A stretch of DNA of 64,000 bases from UBA1447 sp002329225 (GCA_050946835.1 JBMNVN010000006.1:62001-126000); one strand, 5' to 3'. Numbered from the stretch's first letter, positions 50,808 through 59,774 are shown. Notes: generated from the sequence alone by a model not told the origin. Translations and numbers: made by a program.

Positions 50808-52034
50808 TTATTCAATGACTATTTTATGATAAACCTTTTTACCTTTTCTTATAATGACACTGTCCTTCTCCAAACTTTCGCGTGTTACGGCAAAGGAAAA
50901 ATTGTCAACCTTTATATCATCCACAGTGATTCCGCCCTGCTCGATAAGCCTTCTGCCCTCGCCTTTGGATTTTACCAAGCCGGTTTTTAAAAGAATATCC
51001 AGAATATTAGCTGAACCGTCTTCAAAATCTTCTTCAGTTAAAACGGTGAAAGGCATATTATCGGAGTCCGTCCCTTTTGAGAAAAGAGCCCGGGCGGCTT
51101 CCTGCGCCTTATCAGCCTCTTCCTTACCGTGAATGAGTTTAGTTACCTCGTATGCCAACACCTCTTTGGCGGCATTAATGGCGCTGCCCTCAAGTTTTCC
51201 GTACTCTTCAATCTCACTTACGGGTATAAATGTGAGCATCTTCATGCAGTTTACCACATCCGCATCGTCTACATTGCGCCAATACTGGTAAAAATCATAG
51301 GGGGAAGTTTTTTCGGAATCCAGCCAGATTGCCCCCTTTTCGGTTTTACCCATTTTACGGCCGTCGGATGTTTGTAAAAGCTTAAACGTCATACCGTAGA
51401 CATCCCTTGCATCAGCCCTGCGGTTAAGCTCCACCCCGCCGATTATGTTGCTCCATTGGTCATCCCCGCCAAGCTGCATAACACAGCCGTATTTGCGGGC
51501 CAAAACCAAGAAATCATAGCTCTGCATAACCATATAATTGAGTTCAAAAAAGGAGAGACCCGTTTCGAGGCGGAGTTTATAGCAGTCGGCGGCAAGCATG
51601 CGGTTAACTGAAAAATGCACGCCGATTTCCCTCAAAAAATCAATATAGTTAAGCTGCTTTAACCAGTCGGCGTTGTTGACCATAATCGCCCTGCCGTCTG
51701 AAAAGTCAATAAGTCTGCTCATTTGCCGCTGAAAGCATACAATATTGTGCTCAATATCTTCTTCAGTCAGCATTTTGCGCATATCCGTTTTACCGGAGGG
51801 GTCTCCCACCATGCCGGTACCTCCGCCGAAAAGCGCAATCGGAGTATGACCGGCACGCTGCATATGCGCCATAACCATTATCTGTACAAAATGACCCACA
51901 TGGAGGCTGTCTGCCGTGGGGTCAAAACCTATGTAGAATTTTATTTTCTCATTTTCCAGCAATTCCTGAATTTTTTCCGAATCCGTGGCCTGAGCTATAA
52001 GGCCTCGATCCTGCAATTCTTTAAAAACGTTCAT
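50808..52034 (-). CDS. tyrS: tyrosyl-tRNA synthetase
   Basis: 408 residues, ATG at 52034 after GGGAGGT. Class I synthetase: the HIGH motif appears as DSLHVGH near residue 44, tyrosine-binding residues in GGDDQWSNIIGG, the KMSKS loop as GRKMGKTEKG near 230, and an S4 RNA-binding domain at the end (GEGRRLIEQGGITVDDIKV). It charges tRNA-Tyr in the cytoplasm. It is transcribed from its own consensus promoter through a leader with a terminator-like hairpin placed immediately before the ribosome site, so attenuation is likely, but I find no T-box core. Confidence 0.95.
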   Translation of the reverse strand: MNVFKELQDRGLIAQATDSEKIQELLENEKIKFYIGFDPTADSLHVGHFVQIMVMAHMQRAGHTPIALFGGGTGMVGDPSGKTDMRKMLTEEDIEHNIVCFQRQMSRLIDFSDGRAIMVNNADWLKQLNYIDFLREIGVHFSVNRMLAADCYKLRLETGLSFFELNYMVMQSYDFLVLARKYGCVMQLGGDDQWSNIIGGVELNRRADARDVYGMTFKLLQTSDGRKMGKTEKGAIWLDSEKTSPYDFYQYWRNVDDADVVNCMKMLTFIPVSEIEEYGKLEGSAINAAKEVLAYEVTKLIHGKEEADKAQEAARALFSKGTDSDNMPFTVLTEEDFEDGSANILDILLKTGLVKSKGEGRRLIEQGGITVDDIKVDNFSFAVTRESLEKDSVIIRKGKKVYHKIVIE

Positions 52035-52045
52035 GCGGACCTCCC

Positions 52046-52081
52046 AAAAACTTGCCCTCTGCGCTTGTATAAGCAGAGGGC
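52046..52081 (-). terminator. leader hairpin/attenuator upstream of tyrS
   Basis: Minus-strand GCCCTCTGC / GCAGAGGGC followed by AAGTTTTT, between the tyrS promoter and its ribosome site. If it forms during transcription it would stop tyrS expression; no sensor for it is identified. Confidence 0.55.
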
Positions 52082-52137
52082 ACTAATCATTTTGATGATG
52101 AAAAGGACTGCTTATTCTCTCCTCATCTACTGCGGAA

Positions 52138-52167
52138 ATTATAGTTTAATATGAATACCCTTGTCAA
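52138..52167 (-). promoter_or_regulatory. consensus promoter of tyrS
   Basis: Minus strand TTGACA (52167-52162), 18-bp spacer, TATAAT (52143-52138). It starts three bases past the stop codon of the upstream isomerase-like gene. Confidence 0.82.
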
Positions 52168-52169
52168 GA

Positions 52170-52940
52170 TTACACGGTTTTAAGCACTTCCAAAGCAAGG
52201 TAAGCGTCTTTTTCAAAATCCTCCGTGCCCGCCTCTATAGTAAGGCGAGGGCAACCGGCAAACTTTAAAGCACCTATGAAAGGCGCAAAATCAAAGCCGT
52301 CCCCGGGAGCGGGAAAGCCGCGATTGACGGGGTTGGCAATATGAGCATGATGAATCCAGCCTTTATTGGCCGCAATGCTTTCAACGGAATCTTTTTCATA
52401 ATACATATGAAACAAGTCCGCCAGCCCTTTTATATTACCGCAGCCGGTTGCCTTGGCAATATCCACACCTTCCTGCACAAGATTTATTAAATTGCATGCC
52501 TCTTTGTAAAGGGGTTCCACGGCAATGGTGATGCCGTATTTTTCGGCTCGGGGGCTCACTATTTCTTTAAGGAAACAGATTATCTGATTTTCAGCTTCTT
52601 CAAGGCTGAAACCGTCCGGCGCTTTTCTTGCGCCGCCGCTGCCGAAAACCGCAGATTTAATCCCAACTTTCCCCGCCCTTTCAAGGGCAAGGTCAACGTA
52701 CTCCGCAATTGAGGGGTAATCTACATTTTCGCCCACAATGCGGTAGCGGTCGCCGGGGATAAAGCAATTTGAGGCTTCGCAGGGAATGCCCGATTCTTGC
52801 AGTGCATTTATGAACTTTGACAGTTTGTCATCATCGGCTAAAGCCAACTCGGTCATATTTGTTTCGACATAATCAAAACCGACTTTTCCTGATACCGCTA
52901 TTCTTTCGGGATCCATTCCTACACAGGTTCCGAACTTCAT
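52170..52940 (-). CDS. sugar phosphate isomerase/epimerase-like TIM-barrel protein
   Basis: 256 residues from the ATG at 52940 behind AGAGG (an in-frame GTG nine bases upstream is inside the ribosome site). The xylose-isomerase-like/AP-endonuclease-2 barrel is recognisable: MKFGTCVG, VGFDYVETNMTELA, IAVEPLYKEACNLINLV with the first metal glutamate, LADLFHMYYEKD, HHAHIANP and RLTIEAGTE. Such enzymes isomerise or epimerise keto-sugars or hydrolyse related cyclic substrates. It is the last gene of the recN-argR operon (14 bp after recN) with no obvious functional link. Substrate unknown. Confidence 0.82.
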   Translation of the reverse strand: MKFGTCVGMDPERIAVSGKVGFDYVETNMTELALADDDKLSKFINALQESGIPCEASNCFIPGDRYRIVGENVDYPSIAEYVDLALERAGKVGIKSAVFGSGGARKAPDGFSLEEAENQIICFLKEIVSPRAEKYGITIAVEPLYKEACNLINLVQEGVDIAKATGCGNIKGLADLFHMYYEKDSVESIAANKGWIHHAHIANPVNRGFPAPGDGFDFAPFIGALKFAGCPRLTIEAGTEDFEKDAYLALEVLKTV

Positions 52941-52954
52941 TTTTTGCACCTCTT

Positions 52955-54628
52955 TTAAAAAAGTTTTGCGTTATTAAGCATTTCCTCTGCGCTGGCCAAT
53001 TGTTTCTCGGTTACGGTTAAGCCGCCTATAATTCTTGCGAGTTCATTTTTTCTGCCCTGCAAATCCAACAGTTCCACTTCGGTATAGGTTTTACCCGCCC
53101 TTACGGATTTTTTGACTAAAAGATGGTTGTCCGCAAAAGCGGCAATTTGAGCCAAATGTGTAACACAAATAACCTGACGACCTTTGGAGACCTGCTTGAG
53201 CTTCATGGCCACTTTTTGCGCCGCTCTGCCGCTTACGCCTGAGTCAATTTCGTCAAAAATCAGGGTTGCCACATCATCTTTTGCGGAGAGAACATTCCTT
53301 ATTGCCAGCATAATACGGGAAAGTTCACCGCCGGAAGCTATCCTTGCAAGCGCTCTCGGCTCTTCCCCCGCATTGGCGCTTATTAAAAACTCAATCTCAT
53401 CCGCTCCCGCAGGGCCGAAACCGGCATCACGGCGCTCCACGGCAAAAACGACACCCGGCATATCAAGAAAATTCAGTTCTTCCCGCACAAGGGCTGCAAG
53501 CTTTTCGCCGGCGGTTATCCTGCTTTGAGTAAGTTTCGCCCCCAGTTGTTTAAGCTCTTTCCATGCTTTTTCAAGTTCAAGACGGAGTTTTGCGGCATTT
53601 TCGTCGGAAAGTACGATTTTCTCTTTTTCCGTCTTAGCCTGATCTAAAAAATCAAGCATTTCTTCCTCGGTTTCGCCGTATTTTCGGGAGAGACGATAAA
53701 TCACATCAAGGCGTTCTTCTATAAGCTCAAGTTCCTGAGGGTCATATTCAAGCATTTCCAGCGCATTTCTTGCCGTTATAATATAATCTTCCAAATCATA
53801 GCTCATGCCTCTTATGGTTTGGGCAGGAACTTCAAGCTCGGAATAATAACCGGCGGCTTGCGACAGGCAATCCGCAGCAAACTCAAGGTTCTGTTTGGCG
53901 CCGTCGGTTTCATCCGTCCCGTTCAGGGCGACAAGGGCGTCACTGAGGCGTGTGATAATCTTTTCGGCATTGCTGAATAAATCCCTTTTTTCGGTAAACT
54001 CTTTTTGTTCCCCTACTCTTAAAGAGGCGGCTTCAAGCTCTTCTATCTGGTAGTTAAGTAAATCCAGACGCCTGACTTTCTGGGCTTCGTCCGTATCCGT
54101 ATCGGCTAATTCTTTTTTCAGTGCCCGGCAGTGATTATAGGCCTCTTTGTATTCGGACAAGAGAAGTTGATTTTCGGCAATTTTGTCAATAAAAGTATAA
54201 TGCTTTTCCGGTGAAAGGAGGGCCTGGCTGTCGTGCTGACCGTGTATATTCACCAAAAGGTTGCCGATATTCTTAAGCATAGTGACGGTAACGGGATTGC
54301 CGTTGACACGGCAGGTACTGCGGCCGTCGGAGCTTACCGATCGCTGTAAAATCAAGCTGTCATCGGGTTGAGGGTCCAACCCCGATTCGGCCAACATTTC
54401 TTTTACATCCTGTCCGATATTGCAAAACACCGCCGACACCTTGGCATTCTGGGCACCTGTACGGATAATCTCCCTTGAAGTTCTTTCACCGAGAACGGCA
54501 TTTATGGCGTCAATGATTATGGATTTACCCGCACCGGTTTCGCCGGTAAGTACATTCATACCGGTTTCAAGGTTTATATCGGCGCTTTCTATTACGGCAA
54601 TATTCTCAATTGTCAGGCTTTGAAGCAT
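52955..54628 (-). CDS. recN: DNA repair protein RecN
   Basis: 557 residues, ATG at 54628. SMC-like ATPase for double-strand-break repair: Walker A GETGAGKSIIIDAIN near residue 29, central coiled coil (RRLDLLNYQIEELEAASLRVGEQKEF), signature SGGELSRIMLAIRNVL, Walker B TLIFDEIDSGVSGRAAQ and the H-loop VTHLAQIAAFAD. Length is standard. It sits 15 bp after argR, the usual argR-recN order in Bacillota. Confidence 0.96.
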   Translation of the reverse strand: MLQSLTIENIAVIESADINLETGMNVLTGETGAGKSIIIDAINAVLGERTSREIIRTGAQNAKVSAVFCNIGQDVKEMLAESGLDPQPDDSLILQRSVSSDGRSTCRVNGNPVTVTMLKNIGNLLVNIHGQHDSQALLSPEKHYTFIDKIAENQLLLSEYKEAYNHCRALKKELADTDTDEAQKVRRLDLLNYQIEELEAASLRVGEQKEFTEKRDLFSNAEKIITRLSDALVALNGTDETDGAKQNLEFAADCLSQAAGYYSELEVPAQTIRGMSYDLEDYIITARNALEMLEYDPQELELIEERLDVIYRLSRKYGETEEEMLDFLDQAKTEKEKIVLSDENAAKLRLELEKAWKELKQLGAKLTQSRITAGEKLAALVREELNFLDMPGVVFAVERRDAGFGPAGADEIEFLISANAGEEPRALARIASGGELSRIMLAIRNVLSAKDDVATLIFDEIDSGVSGRAAQKVAMKLKQVSKGRQVICVTHLAQIAAFADNHLLVKKSVRAGKTYTEVELLDLQGRKNELARIIGGLTVTEKQLASAEEMLNNAKLF

Positions 54629-54643
54629 TTCATCACCAACTGT

Positions 54644-55096
54644 TTATTTGCCTAAAAGTCTTTGTATTGCGTCCCTCATCTGAGAAGCATAACCTTCCGT
54701 TCTGCACAGGGCAAATATGGTGTCGTCCCCGGCAAGGGTCCCCACCAAGCCGTCCCAATGCATTGAGTCAAAGGCGGCGCAGGCAGCCTGCGCCATGCCC
54801 GTATGACAACGAATGACGATAGTATTCCCCGCATAATCGCAGGAGATAACCGATTGAGTGAAGATGGCATTGAACTTCTCCACAAGTTCATCGGAATCGG
54901 TTCTGTTCGCTACATAACGGTACTGCCCGTTAGCGCCTATCATTTTTACAAGGCACAACTCGTTAATATCTCTGGATACCGTCGCCTGTGTGACATCAAA
55001 GCCGCTTTCGCGCAGCCTGTTAAGGAGTTCTTCCTGCGTTGAGATGGGATATTTTTCAATTAGCCGCATAATGAGTTCAAGTCTTTTCTTTTTCAT
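54644..55096 (-). CDS. argR: arginine repressor ArgR
   Basis: 150 residues, ATG at 55096 after GGGTGG. The N-terminal winged helix (ISTQEELLNRLRESGFDVTQATVSRDINELCLVK) binds ARG boxes, and the C-terminal domain (MHWDGLVGTLAGDDTIFALCRT) forms hexamers and binds arginine through the GD-D region. It controls arginine biosynthesis and catabolism and sits with recN as in most Bacillota. Normal length. Confidence 0.94.
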   Translation of the reverse strand: MKKKRLELIMRLIEKYPISTQEELLNRLRESGFDVTQATVSRDINELCLVKMIGANGQYRYVANRTDSDELVEKFNAIFTQSVISCDYAGNTIVIRCHTGMAQAACAAFDSMHWDGLVGTLAGDDTIFALCRTEGYASQMRDAIQRLLGK

Positions 55097-55129
55097 AAAA
55101 CCACCCTTTCAAATATTTCAAACGGGTCC

Positions 55130-55981
55130 TCACCCGTTGCGTTGAGCCATTTTGTTTCGGAGAACATCGGCAAATGTATCCGATTTGATGCGTATAAAAT
55201 CCGCCGTTTTGTCGGCTTTTTCAATAAAAACACAGCCGCCGGGAGGTATACTCACGGCTTCCGCACCGTCGCACATAAGCAACATATCACTATCGCGTAT
55301 GTTTTTTATCTCTAAACGGGAAAGCGGATTCAGGACAAAGGGTCTGGCAAAGAAAGAATGGGCACAAACGGGGGTAATCAGAATGCTTTCAAGGGAAGAG
55401 TCCACAACAGGCCCGCCGGCAGAAAAAGAATAGGCGGTTGACCCGGTCGGGGTGGAGCAGATTAAAGCATCGGCAAGATAACTGATAAGATTTCGTCCGT
55501 TGCAGGAAATGGAAAGCTCCACAGGCTTACCCCTGCTCGTTCCCATTATAACGGCATCATTTACGCAAAGTTCTTCAAAACCTTGCTCTTTTTCCCCCTT
55601 GATTGATGCACGCAAAAGCATTCTACGGTCAATTTCATACTCACCGTCAAAAAGTTTTTCTATCAAATCAATCTCTTTAGGTTCAAGCCCCGCCAAAAAA
55701 CCCAGCCTGCCGGCGTTTACGCCTAAAACCGGTTTTCCGTAAACTATTGCTTTTTTTGCAGTATGCAGGACTGTCCCGTCACCGCCCACGGCAATAAAAA
55801 TATCGCAGCGGCTCAGCAACTCATCCTCCGGCAAAAACTTTGCACCGGTTTTGAAAAAAGTTTCCCTTTCTCCCTGTTCAAAAAAATAGTCGGCATTCAG
55901 TTCTTCAAGTTTTTTACAAATGGCAAGGGAACAGTCAAGAGTGCCCGCCCTTGTCAAATTCGGCATGACGGCAACTTTCAA
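55130..55981 (-). CDS. nadK: NAD kinase
   Basis: 283 residues with a TTG start at 55981 that overlaps the tlyA stop by four bases (TTGA), behind GAGGTG. It makes NADP from NAD and ATP. Family motifs: FIAVGGDGTVLHTAK near 65, NDAVIMGTSRGKPVELS, ICSTPTGSTAYSFSAGGPV and PLSRLEIK. It lies 33 bp upstream of argR in the same transcript. Confidence 0.95.
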   Translation of the reverse strand: MKVAVMPNLTRAGTLDCSLAICKKLEELNADYFFEQGERETFFKTGAKFLPEDELLSRCDIFIAVGGDGTVLHTAKKAIVYGKPVLGVNAGRLGFLAGLEPKEIDLIEKLFDGEYEIDRRMLLRASIKGEKEQGFEELCVNDAVIMGTSRGKPVELSISCNGRNLISYLADALICSTPTGSTAYSFSAGGPVVDSSLESILITPVCAHSFFARPFVLNPLSRLEIKNIRDSDMLLMCDGAEAVSIPPGGCVFIEKADKTADFIRIKSDTFADVLRNKMAQRNG

Positions 55982-56799
55982 ATTACATCACCTCTGTTTA
56001 AATCGGCATGTGCATCCTTAACAACAATTTTAATCTTATTTTCACAACAATCTTCAGGATTATCGGCTTTGGCAAGCTGAATAAGAAACTCTATATTACC
56101 CTGAGGGCCTTTGATAGGAGAATAATCCAAATTAACTGCGGAAAATCCGTTTTCAACAGCTGAAAGGCAGACGGATTCTATTACCTGAATATGGGTATCG
56201 GCTTCCCGGACCACGCCTTTTTTACCTACCTGCGAGCGGCCCGCTTCAAACTGCGGTTTGATAAGACAAACCGCCTGTCCTCCCTGTTCCATCAAGGGAA
56301 AAAGGGCGGGGAACATAAGGCGCAAAGAGATAAAAGAAACGTCTACACCGGCAAAATCAATTTTTTCAGCGATCTGATCTGAAGTTACATAGCGGAAGTT
56401 TGTCCGTTCCAGACACACAACCGAAGGGTTATTGCGCAGTTTCCAATCCAACTGACCGGAACCGACATCCACCGCATAAACTTTTGCAGCCCCTCGGGAA
56501 AGCAGACAGTCGGTGAAGCCTCCGGTGGAAGCGCCTACATCCAGACATATGAGGCCGGAAGGGTCAATTTTAAAACTGTCCAATGCCTTTTGAAGTTTAA
56601 GACCGCCCCGGCTCACATAAGGGTTGGGATCGCCCTTAATCTCAATCAGGTCCTCTTCTTTTACCTGAAAACCGGCCTTTGTTCGGCGTAAGCCGTTGAC
56701 ATATATGTCACCCGCCATAATCAAAGCCTGAGCTTTCTCCCTGGATTGGGCAAGCCCGCATTGCGTTACAGCCAAATCGAGCCTTTTACTCTCCCCCAT
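55978..56799 (-). CDS. tlyA: TlyA-family rRNA methyltransferase/putative hemolysin
   Basis: 273 residues from the ATG at 56799, which has GAGG at a good distance inside the end of dxs. Upstream starts would overlap dxs further and lack a site. N-terminal S4 domain (RLDLAVTQCGLAQSREKAQALIMAGDIYVNG) and FtsJ-like SAM methyltransferase (CLDVGASTGGFTDCLLSRGAAKVYAVDVGSGQLDW, then GVDVSFISLRLMFPAL). Homologues 2'-O-methylate rRNA cytidines. Overlaps dxs by 14 bp. Confidence 0.93.
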   Translation of the reverse strand: MGESKRLDLAVTQCGLAQSREKAQALIMAGDIYVNGLRRTKAGFQVKEEDLIEIKGDPNPYVSRGGLKLQKALDSFKIDPSGLICLDVGASTGGFTDCLLSRGAAKVYAVDVGSGQLDWKLRNNPSVVCLERTNFRYVTSDQIAEKIDFAGVDVSFISLRLMFPALFPLMEQGGQAVCLIKPQFEAGRSQVGKKGVVREADTHIQVIESVCLSAVENGFSAVNLDYSPIKGPQGNIEFLIQLAKADNPEDCCENKIKIVVKDAHADLNRGDVI

Positions 56800-58660
56800 C
56801 GTTCTCATCCTCGAGAATAATTCGGAGCATGCCGTTTTTGTCCAGATTATTTTCCGCAAGCTGCTCGGCCACAGAGCCCTGTTCTACAAAACAGTCAGCA
56901 ACGGCAACAAGCTTATACTTCAAATTCAAGCACTTTTCAAGGAGCATGCTGCCGAGTTTTTCACCTATTCCTCCGGTTCTTATACCCTCTTCGAAAAAGA
57001 AAGCTTTTTGTACACCGGTAAGAGCATCCAAAATATTGCCGTCTATGGGTTTAACCCGATTTATTTTGATTATTTTAACGGGAATACCCTTTTCTTCCAG
57101 CGCCTTTTTTGCCTGACAGGCATAGGCAAAAATTCTGCCGTAGGTTATCAGGGCTATCTGTGCGCCTTCACTTGAATAAACATCAAAACTGCCTAATGAG
57201 GGGGTAAAATCCTCGGGGAAGACCGACTCCTCTCCCCGGGGATAACGAACGGCAACTACGCCTTTTTCATGGTAAAGGGCTTTGTTCATAAAACTTTTAA
57301 ACTCCGCAAAATTTGCCGGAGAGTAAACGGTAATATCGGGGATAGTGTTCAGGTAAGCTACGTCAAAAACGCCCTGATGGGTTTCTCCGTCTTCCCCTAC
57401 AAAACCCGCTCTGTCAATGGCAAGTACAATTTTTCTGCCCTGCAGGGCGGCGTCGTGAATCAGTTGGTCATAACTGCGCTGTAAAAAAGTTGAATAAACG
57501 GCAAAAACCGGAAGCATATTGTAGGCTGCCAAACCGGAGGCAAAAGTGACGGCATGACTTTCCGCTATACCCACGTCAAAAAACCTTTGTGGAAATCTTT
57601 CACGAAACAGTTCCAAACCGGTCCCTACGGACATGGCTGCGGTAATGGCGCAGATTCTGCGGTCTTTTTCCGCCACTTCACAGAGGAATTCCCCCAACAG
57701 GGTTGAATAACTTTTACAGCACGGTATGGGCTCCCCCGTATTTATGTCAAATTTTGAAACACCGTGGAATTGGGTGGGTTCCTTTTCGGCAAAGTCATAT
57801 CCCTTGCCCTTGATGGTGTTTACATGGACTACCACGGGGTGTTTAAGCACTTTAGCACTCTTGAAGGCTTCCGTCAGCTGGTGCAGGTCGTGGCCGTCAA
57901 TGGGGCCGATGTAATGAAAGCCCAACTCTTCAAACCATGTGCTTTCATAAATAATGTTTTTCAGAAAAGATTTTACCGTAGAAATCGCTTTTGCCAAAAA
58001 AGGACCGATTAGAGGAATTTTATTGAGAACTCTTTCGGTTTTCGCCTTAAAGCGGTAATATCGGGGCTTTGTTCTTATAGCCGTCAGATATCTTGCCATT
58101 GCCCCCACATTTTGTGAAATAGACATTTCGTTATCATTTATCACCACAATAAGGCGGCTCTTTGTACGCCCGGCATTATTGAGTGACTCATAAATAAGGC
58201 CTCCGGTAAGAGAGCCGTCCCCTACCACCGCCACGGTGAAGCTGTTGTCTTTTTTTATTCTTTTGGCCTCCGCTATACCCAAGGCAGCCGAAGCGGCGGT
58301 AGCGGAGTGGCCGTATTGAAAAAAGTCGTGAACGCTTTCCTCAGGTTTGGTATAACCGGAAAGCCCGCCGCGGGTACGCAAAGTATCAAATTGCTCAAGA
58401 CGCCCGGTGAGCAATTTATGGGTATAGCTTTGGTGGCTTACATCCCAAATTATATGGTCAATGGGAGAGTTGAACACCCTGTGCAAAGCAAGGGTAAGCT
58501 CAACCACCCCGAGGTTGGAGGCAAGATGACCTCCGGTTTTGGAAACCGTTTCAACAAGAACCGACCTGATCTCTTCAGCCAAGACGGGCAGTTCTTTTTC
58601 ATCCAGCCTTTTTAAATCTTTGGGGGATTTTATATTTTTAAGCAGAACCGGTTCTTTCAT
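56786..58660 (-). CDS. dxs: 1-deoxy-D-xylulose-5-phosphate synthase
   Basis: 624 residues, ATG at 58660 after AGGAG. It condenses pyruvate and glyceraldehyde-3-phosphate with thiamine diphosphate, the first step of the MEP isoprenoid pathway. Motifs: HLASNLGVVELTLALHRVF, DVSHQSYTHKLLTGR, the TPP/Mg motif AVVGDGSLTGGLIYESLNNAG, FHGVSKFD and the transketolase-type AIDRAGFVGEDGETHQG. Downstream of the polyprenyl synthase gene in the classic clostridial order, so both isoprenoid genes share a transcript. Confidence 0.96.
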   Translation of the reverse strand: MKEPVLLKNIKSPKDLKRLDEKELPVLAEEIRSVLVETVSKTGGHLASNLGVVELTLALHRVFNSPIDHIIWDVSHQSYTHKLLTGRLEQFDTLRTRGGLSGYTKPEESVHDFFQYGHSATAASAALGIAEAKRIKKDNSFTVAVVGDGSLTGGLIYESLNNAGRTKSRLIVVINDNEMSISQNVGAMARYLTAIRTKPRYYRFKAKTERVLNKIPLIGPFLAKAISTVKSFLKNIIYESTWFEELGFHYIGPIDGHDLHQLTEAFKSAKVLKHPVVVHVNTIKGKGYDFAEKEPTQFHGVSKFDINTGEPIPCCKSYSTLLGEFLCEVAEKDRRICAITAAMSVGTGLELFRERFPQRFFDVGIAESHAVTFASGLAAYNMLPVFAVYSTFLQRSYDQLIHDAALQGRKIVLAIDRAGFVGEDGETHQGVFDVAYLNTIPDITVYSPANFAEFKSFMNKALYHEKGVVAVRYPRGEESVFPEDFTPSLGSFDVYSSEGAQIALITYGRIFAYACQAKKALEEKGIPVKIIKINRVKPIDGNILDALTGVQKAFFFEEGIRTGGIGEKLGSMLLEKCLNLKYKLVAVADCFVEQGSVAEQLAENNLDKNGMLRIILEDENDGGE

Positions 58661-58668
58661 GGTTTCTC

Positions 58669-58937
58669 CTATCGGTCACGTCCGGCTAATGTGTCTGCCA
58701 GGAAAAGAAGAAAGCTGTTTTCGCTGCCGAAGCACTCCAGCGCCGCCTTTGCCTCATCGGTAAGTTCTTTTACCTTTTGTGCAGCGGCATCTATGCCCAT
58801 AAGTCCCGGATATGTGGCCTTTTGATTTTCGGCGTCACTGCCGGCGGGCTTACCCAAAGACTCGGTATCGCCGGTTAAATCCATAATGTCGTCCACAATC
58901 TGAAATGCTAACCCGATTCGGGAGGCAAAAGAAAGAG
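58669..58937 (-). pseudogene. C-terminal part of the polyprenyl synthetase, in the -1 frame
   Basis: Continuing in the -1 frame after the A-run (A7 at 58939-58945), the product reads ALSFASRIGLAFQIVDDIMDLTGDTESLGKPAGSDAENQKATYPGL and ends ADTLAGRDR eight bases before dxs. It contains the second aspartate-rich motif (DDIMD) that every active trans-prenyl synthase needs, and no start codon with a ribosome site of its own. See the entry for the N-terminal part. Confidence 0.75.
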
Positions 58938-59543
58938 CTTTTTTTGCTTTTCTTCCGAAGCGCCGGCCGCAAGACAGCCCAGCAAGGCGGCAACTTCAAT
59001 AAGACAGCCGGTCTTCTTGTTATCAGTCTGCTCAAGGGTTTCCAATCCGACGATTTTCCCTTCATTATCGAGGTCCATTACCTGACCGCCTATCATACCG
59101 TTCCAACCGGCGGCTTCGGACAAGGCCGCACCGGCACGGCAGAGGGTTTGCGCCGGCAGAGAAGCTTTGAATATTAACTCAAAAGCAAGAGTCAAAAGGG
59201 CGTCCCCTGCAAGAAGGGCGTTGGCTTCACCGAACTTCACATGGCATGAGGGCTTCCCTCTGCGCAAAATGTCATCGTCCATGCAGGGCAAATCATCGTG
59301 AATAAGCGAATAAGTATGTATCATCTCCACAGCGCAGGCAAGGGGTAAGGCGCTTTTGACGGAGCCTCCGCAAACCCTGCAGAATTCCAAGGTCAGTACG
59401 GGTCTGATTCTTTTGCCGCCGTTGAGTATACTGTAATGCATTGCTTGACAAACAACGCTGTTTTCGGCGGGAGGCAGATATGTTTTCAGCGCCTCATTAA
59501 CTTCGGCCGCATATTCTTCAAGTCTGATTTTTTCAGGTAGCAT
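58908..59543 (-). CDS. ispA: polyprenyl (geranyl/farnesyl) diphosphate synthase, split by a frameshift
   Basis: ATG at 59543 overlaps the end of xseB. The frame gives 211 residues with the first aspartate-rich motif (LIHDDLPCMDDD, near 82), GGKRIRP, GDALLTLAFEL and IGGQVMDL, then runs out as LFLLPPESG. A normal IspA is about 295 residues. The missing part lies in the -1 frame (58669-58937). The break coincides with A-AAA-AAG (58944-58938, minus strand), the same heptamer used for programmed -1 frameshifting in dnaX, read in the correct phase. Slipping there yields QKKALSFASRIGLAFQIVDD in full agreement with the family. A one-base deletion or a sequencing error in the A-run would look identical. 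Confidence 0.85.
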   Translation of the reverse strand: MLPEKIRLEEYAAEVNEALKTYLPPAENSVVCQAMHYSILNGGKRIRPVLTLEFCRVCGGSVKSALPLACAVEMIHTYSLIHDDLPCMDDDILRRGKPSCHVKFGEANALLAGDALLTLAFELIFKASLPAQTLCRAGAALSEAAGWNGMIGGQVMDLDNEGKIVGLETLEQTDNKKTGCLIEVAALLGCLAAGASEEKQKKLFLLPPESG

Positions 59544-59748
59544 CCTGTTGTTCAGCCTCCTGTTCCAAGTCGGAAAGTTCTATAAGTTTTTGTTCAGCCT
59601 TATCCAGCGCCGAATTGCAAAACGCCACAAGTTTGGAGCCCTCTTCAAAAAGTTTCAGCGTTTCTTCAAGGGGTTTGCTCCCGTCTTCCAATGCACTGAC
59701 AATTTCTTCTATCCTTTTTATTGCGTCTTCATAGGTTTGTTTTTTCAC
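59533..59748 (-). CDS. xseB: exodeoxyribonuclease VII small subunit
   Basis: 71 residues from the GTG at 59748, six bases after GAGGTG (a GTG three codons earlier overlaps that site). The helical hairpin KKQTYEDAIKRIEEIVSALEDGSKPLEETLKLFEEGSKLVAFCNSAL is the XseB signature. It forms the nuclease with XseA, encoded 26 bp upstream, to degrade single-stranded DNA to oligonucleotides. Confidence 0.92.
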   Translation of the reverse strand: MKKQTYEDAIKRIEEIVSALEDGSKPLEETLKLFEEGSKLVAFCNSALDKAEQKLIELSDLEQEAEQQDAT

Positions 59749-59774
59749 GATGCGCACCTCATATTATTCTTTCG

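Noticed and set aside
52034..52167. T-box riboswitch for tyrS
   Set aside because: The conserved T-box core (GGTGGNACCGCG type) and specifier loop are not found in the leader.
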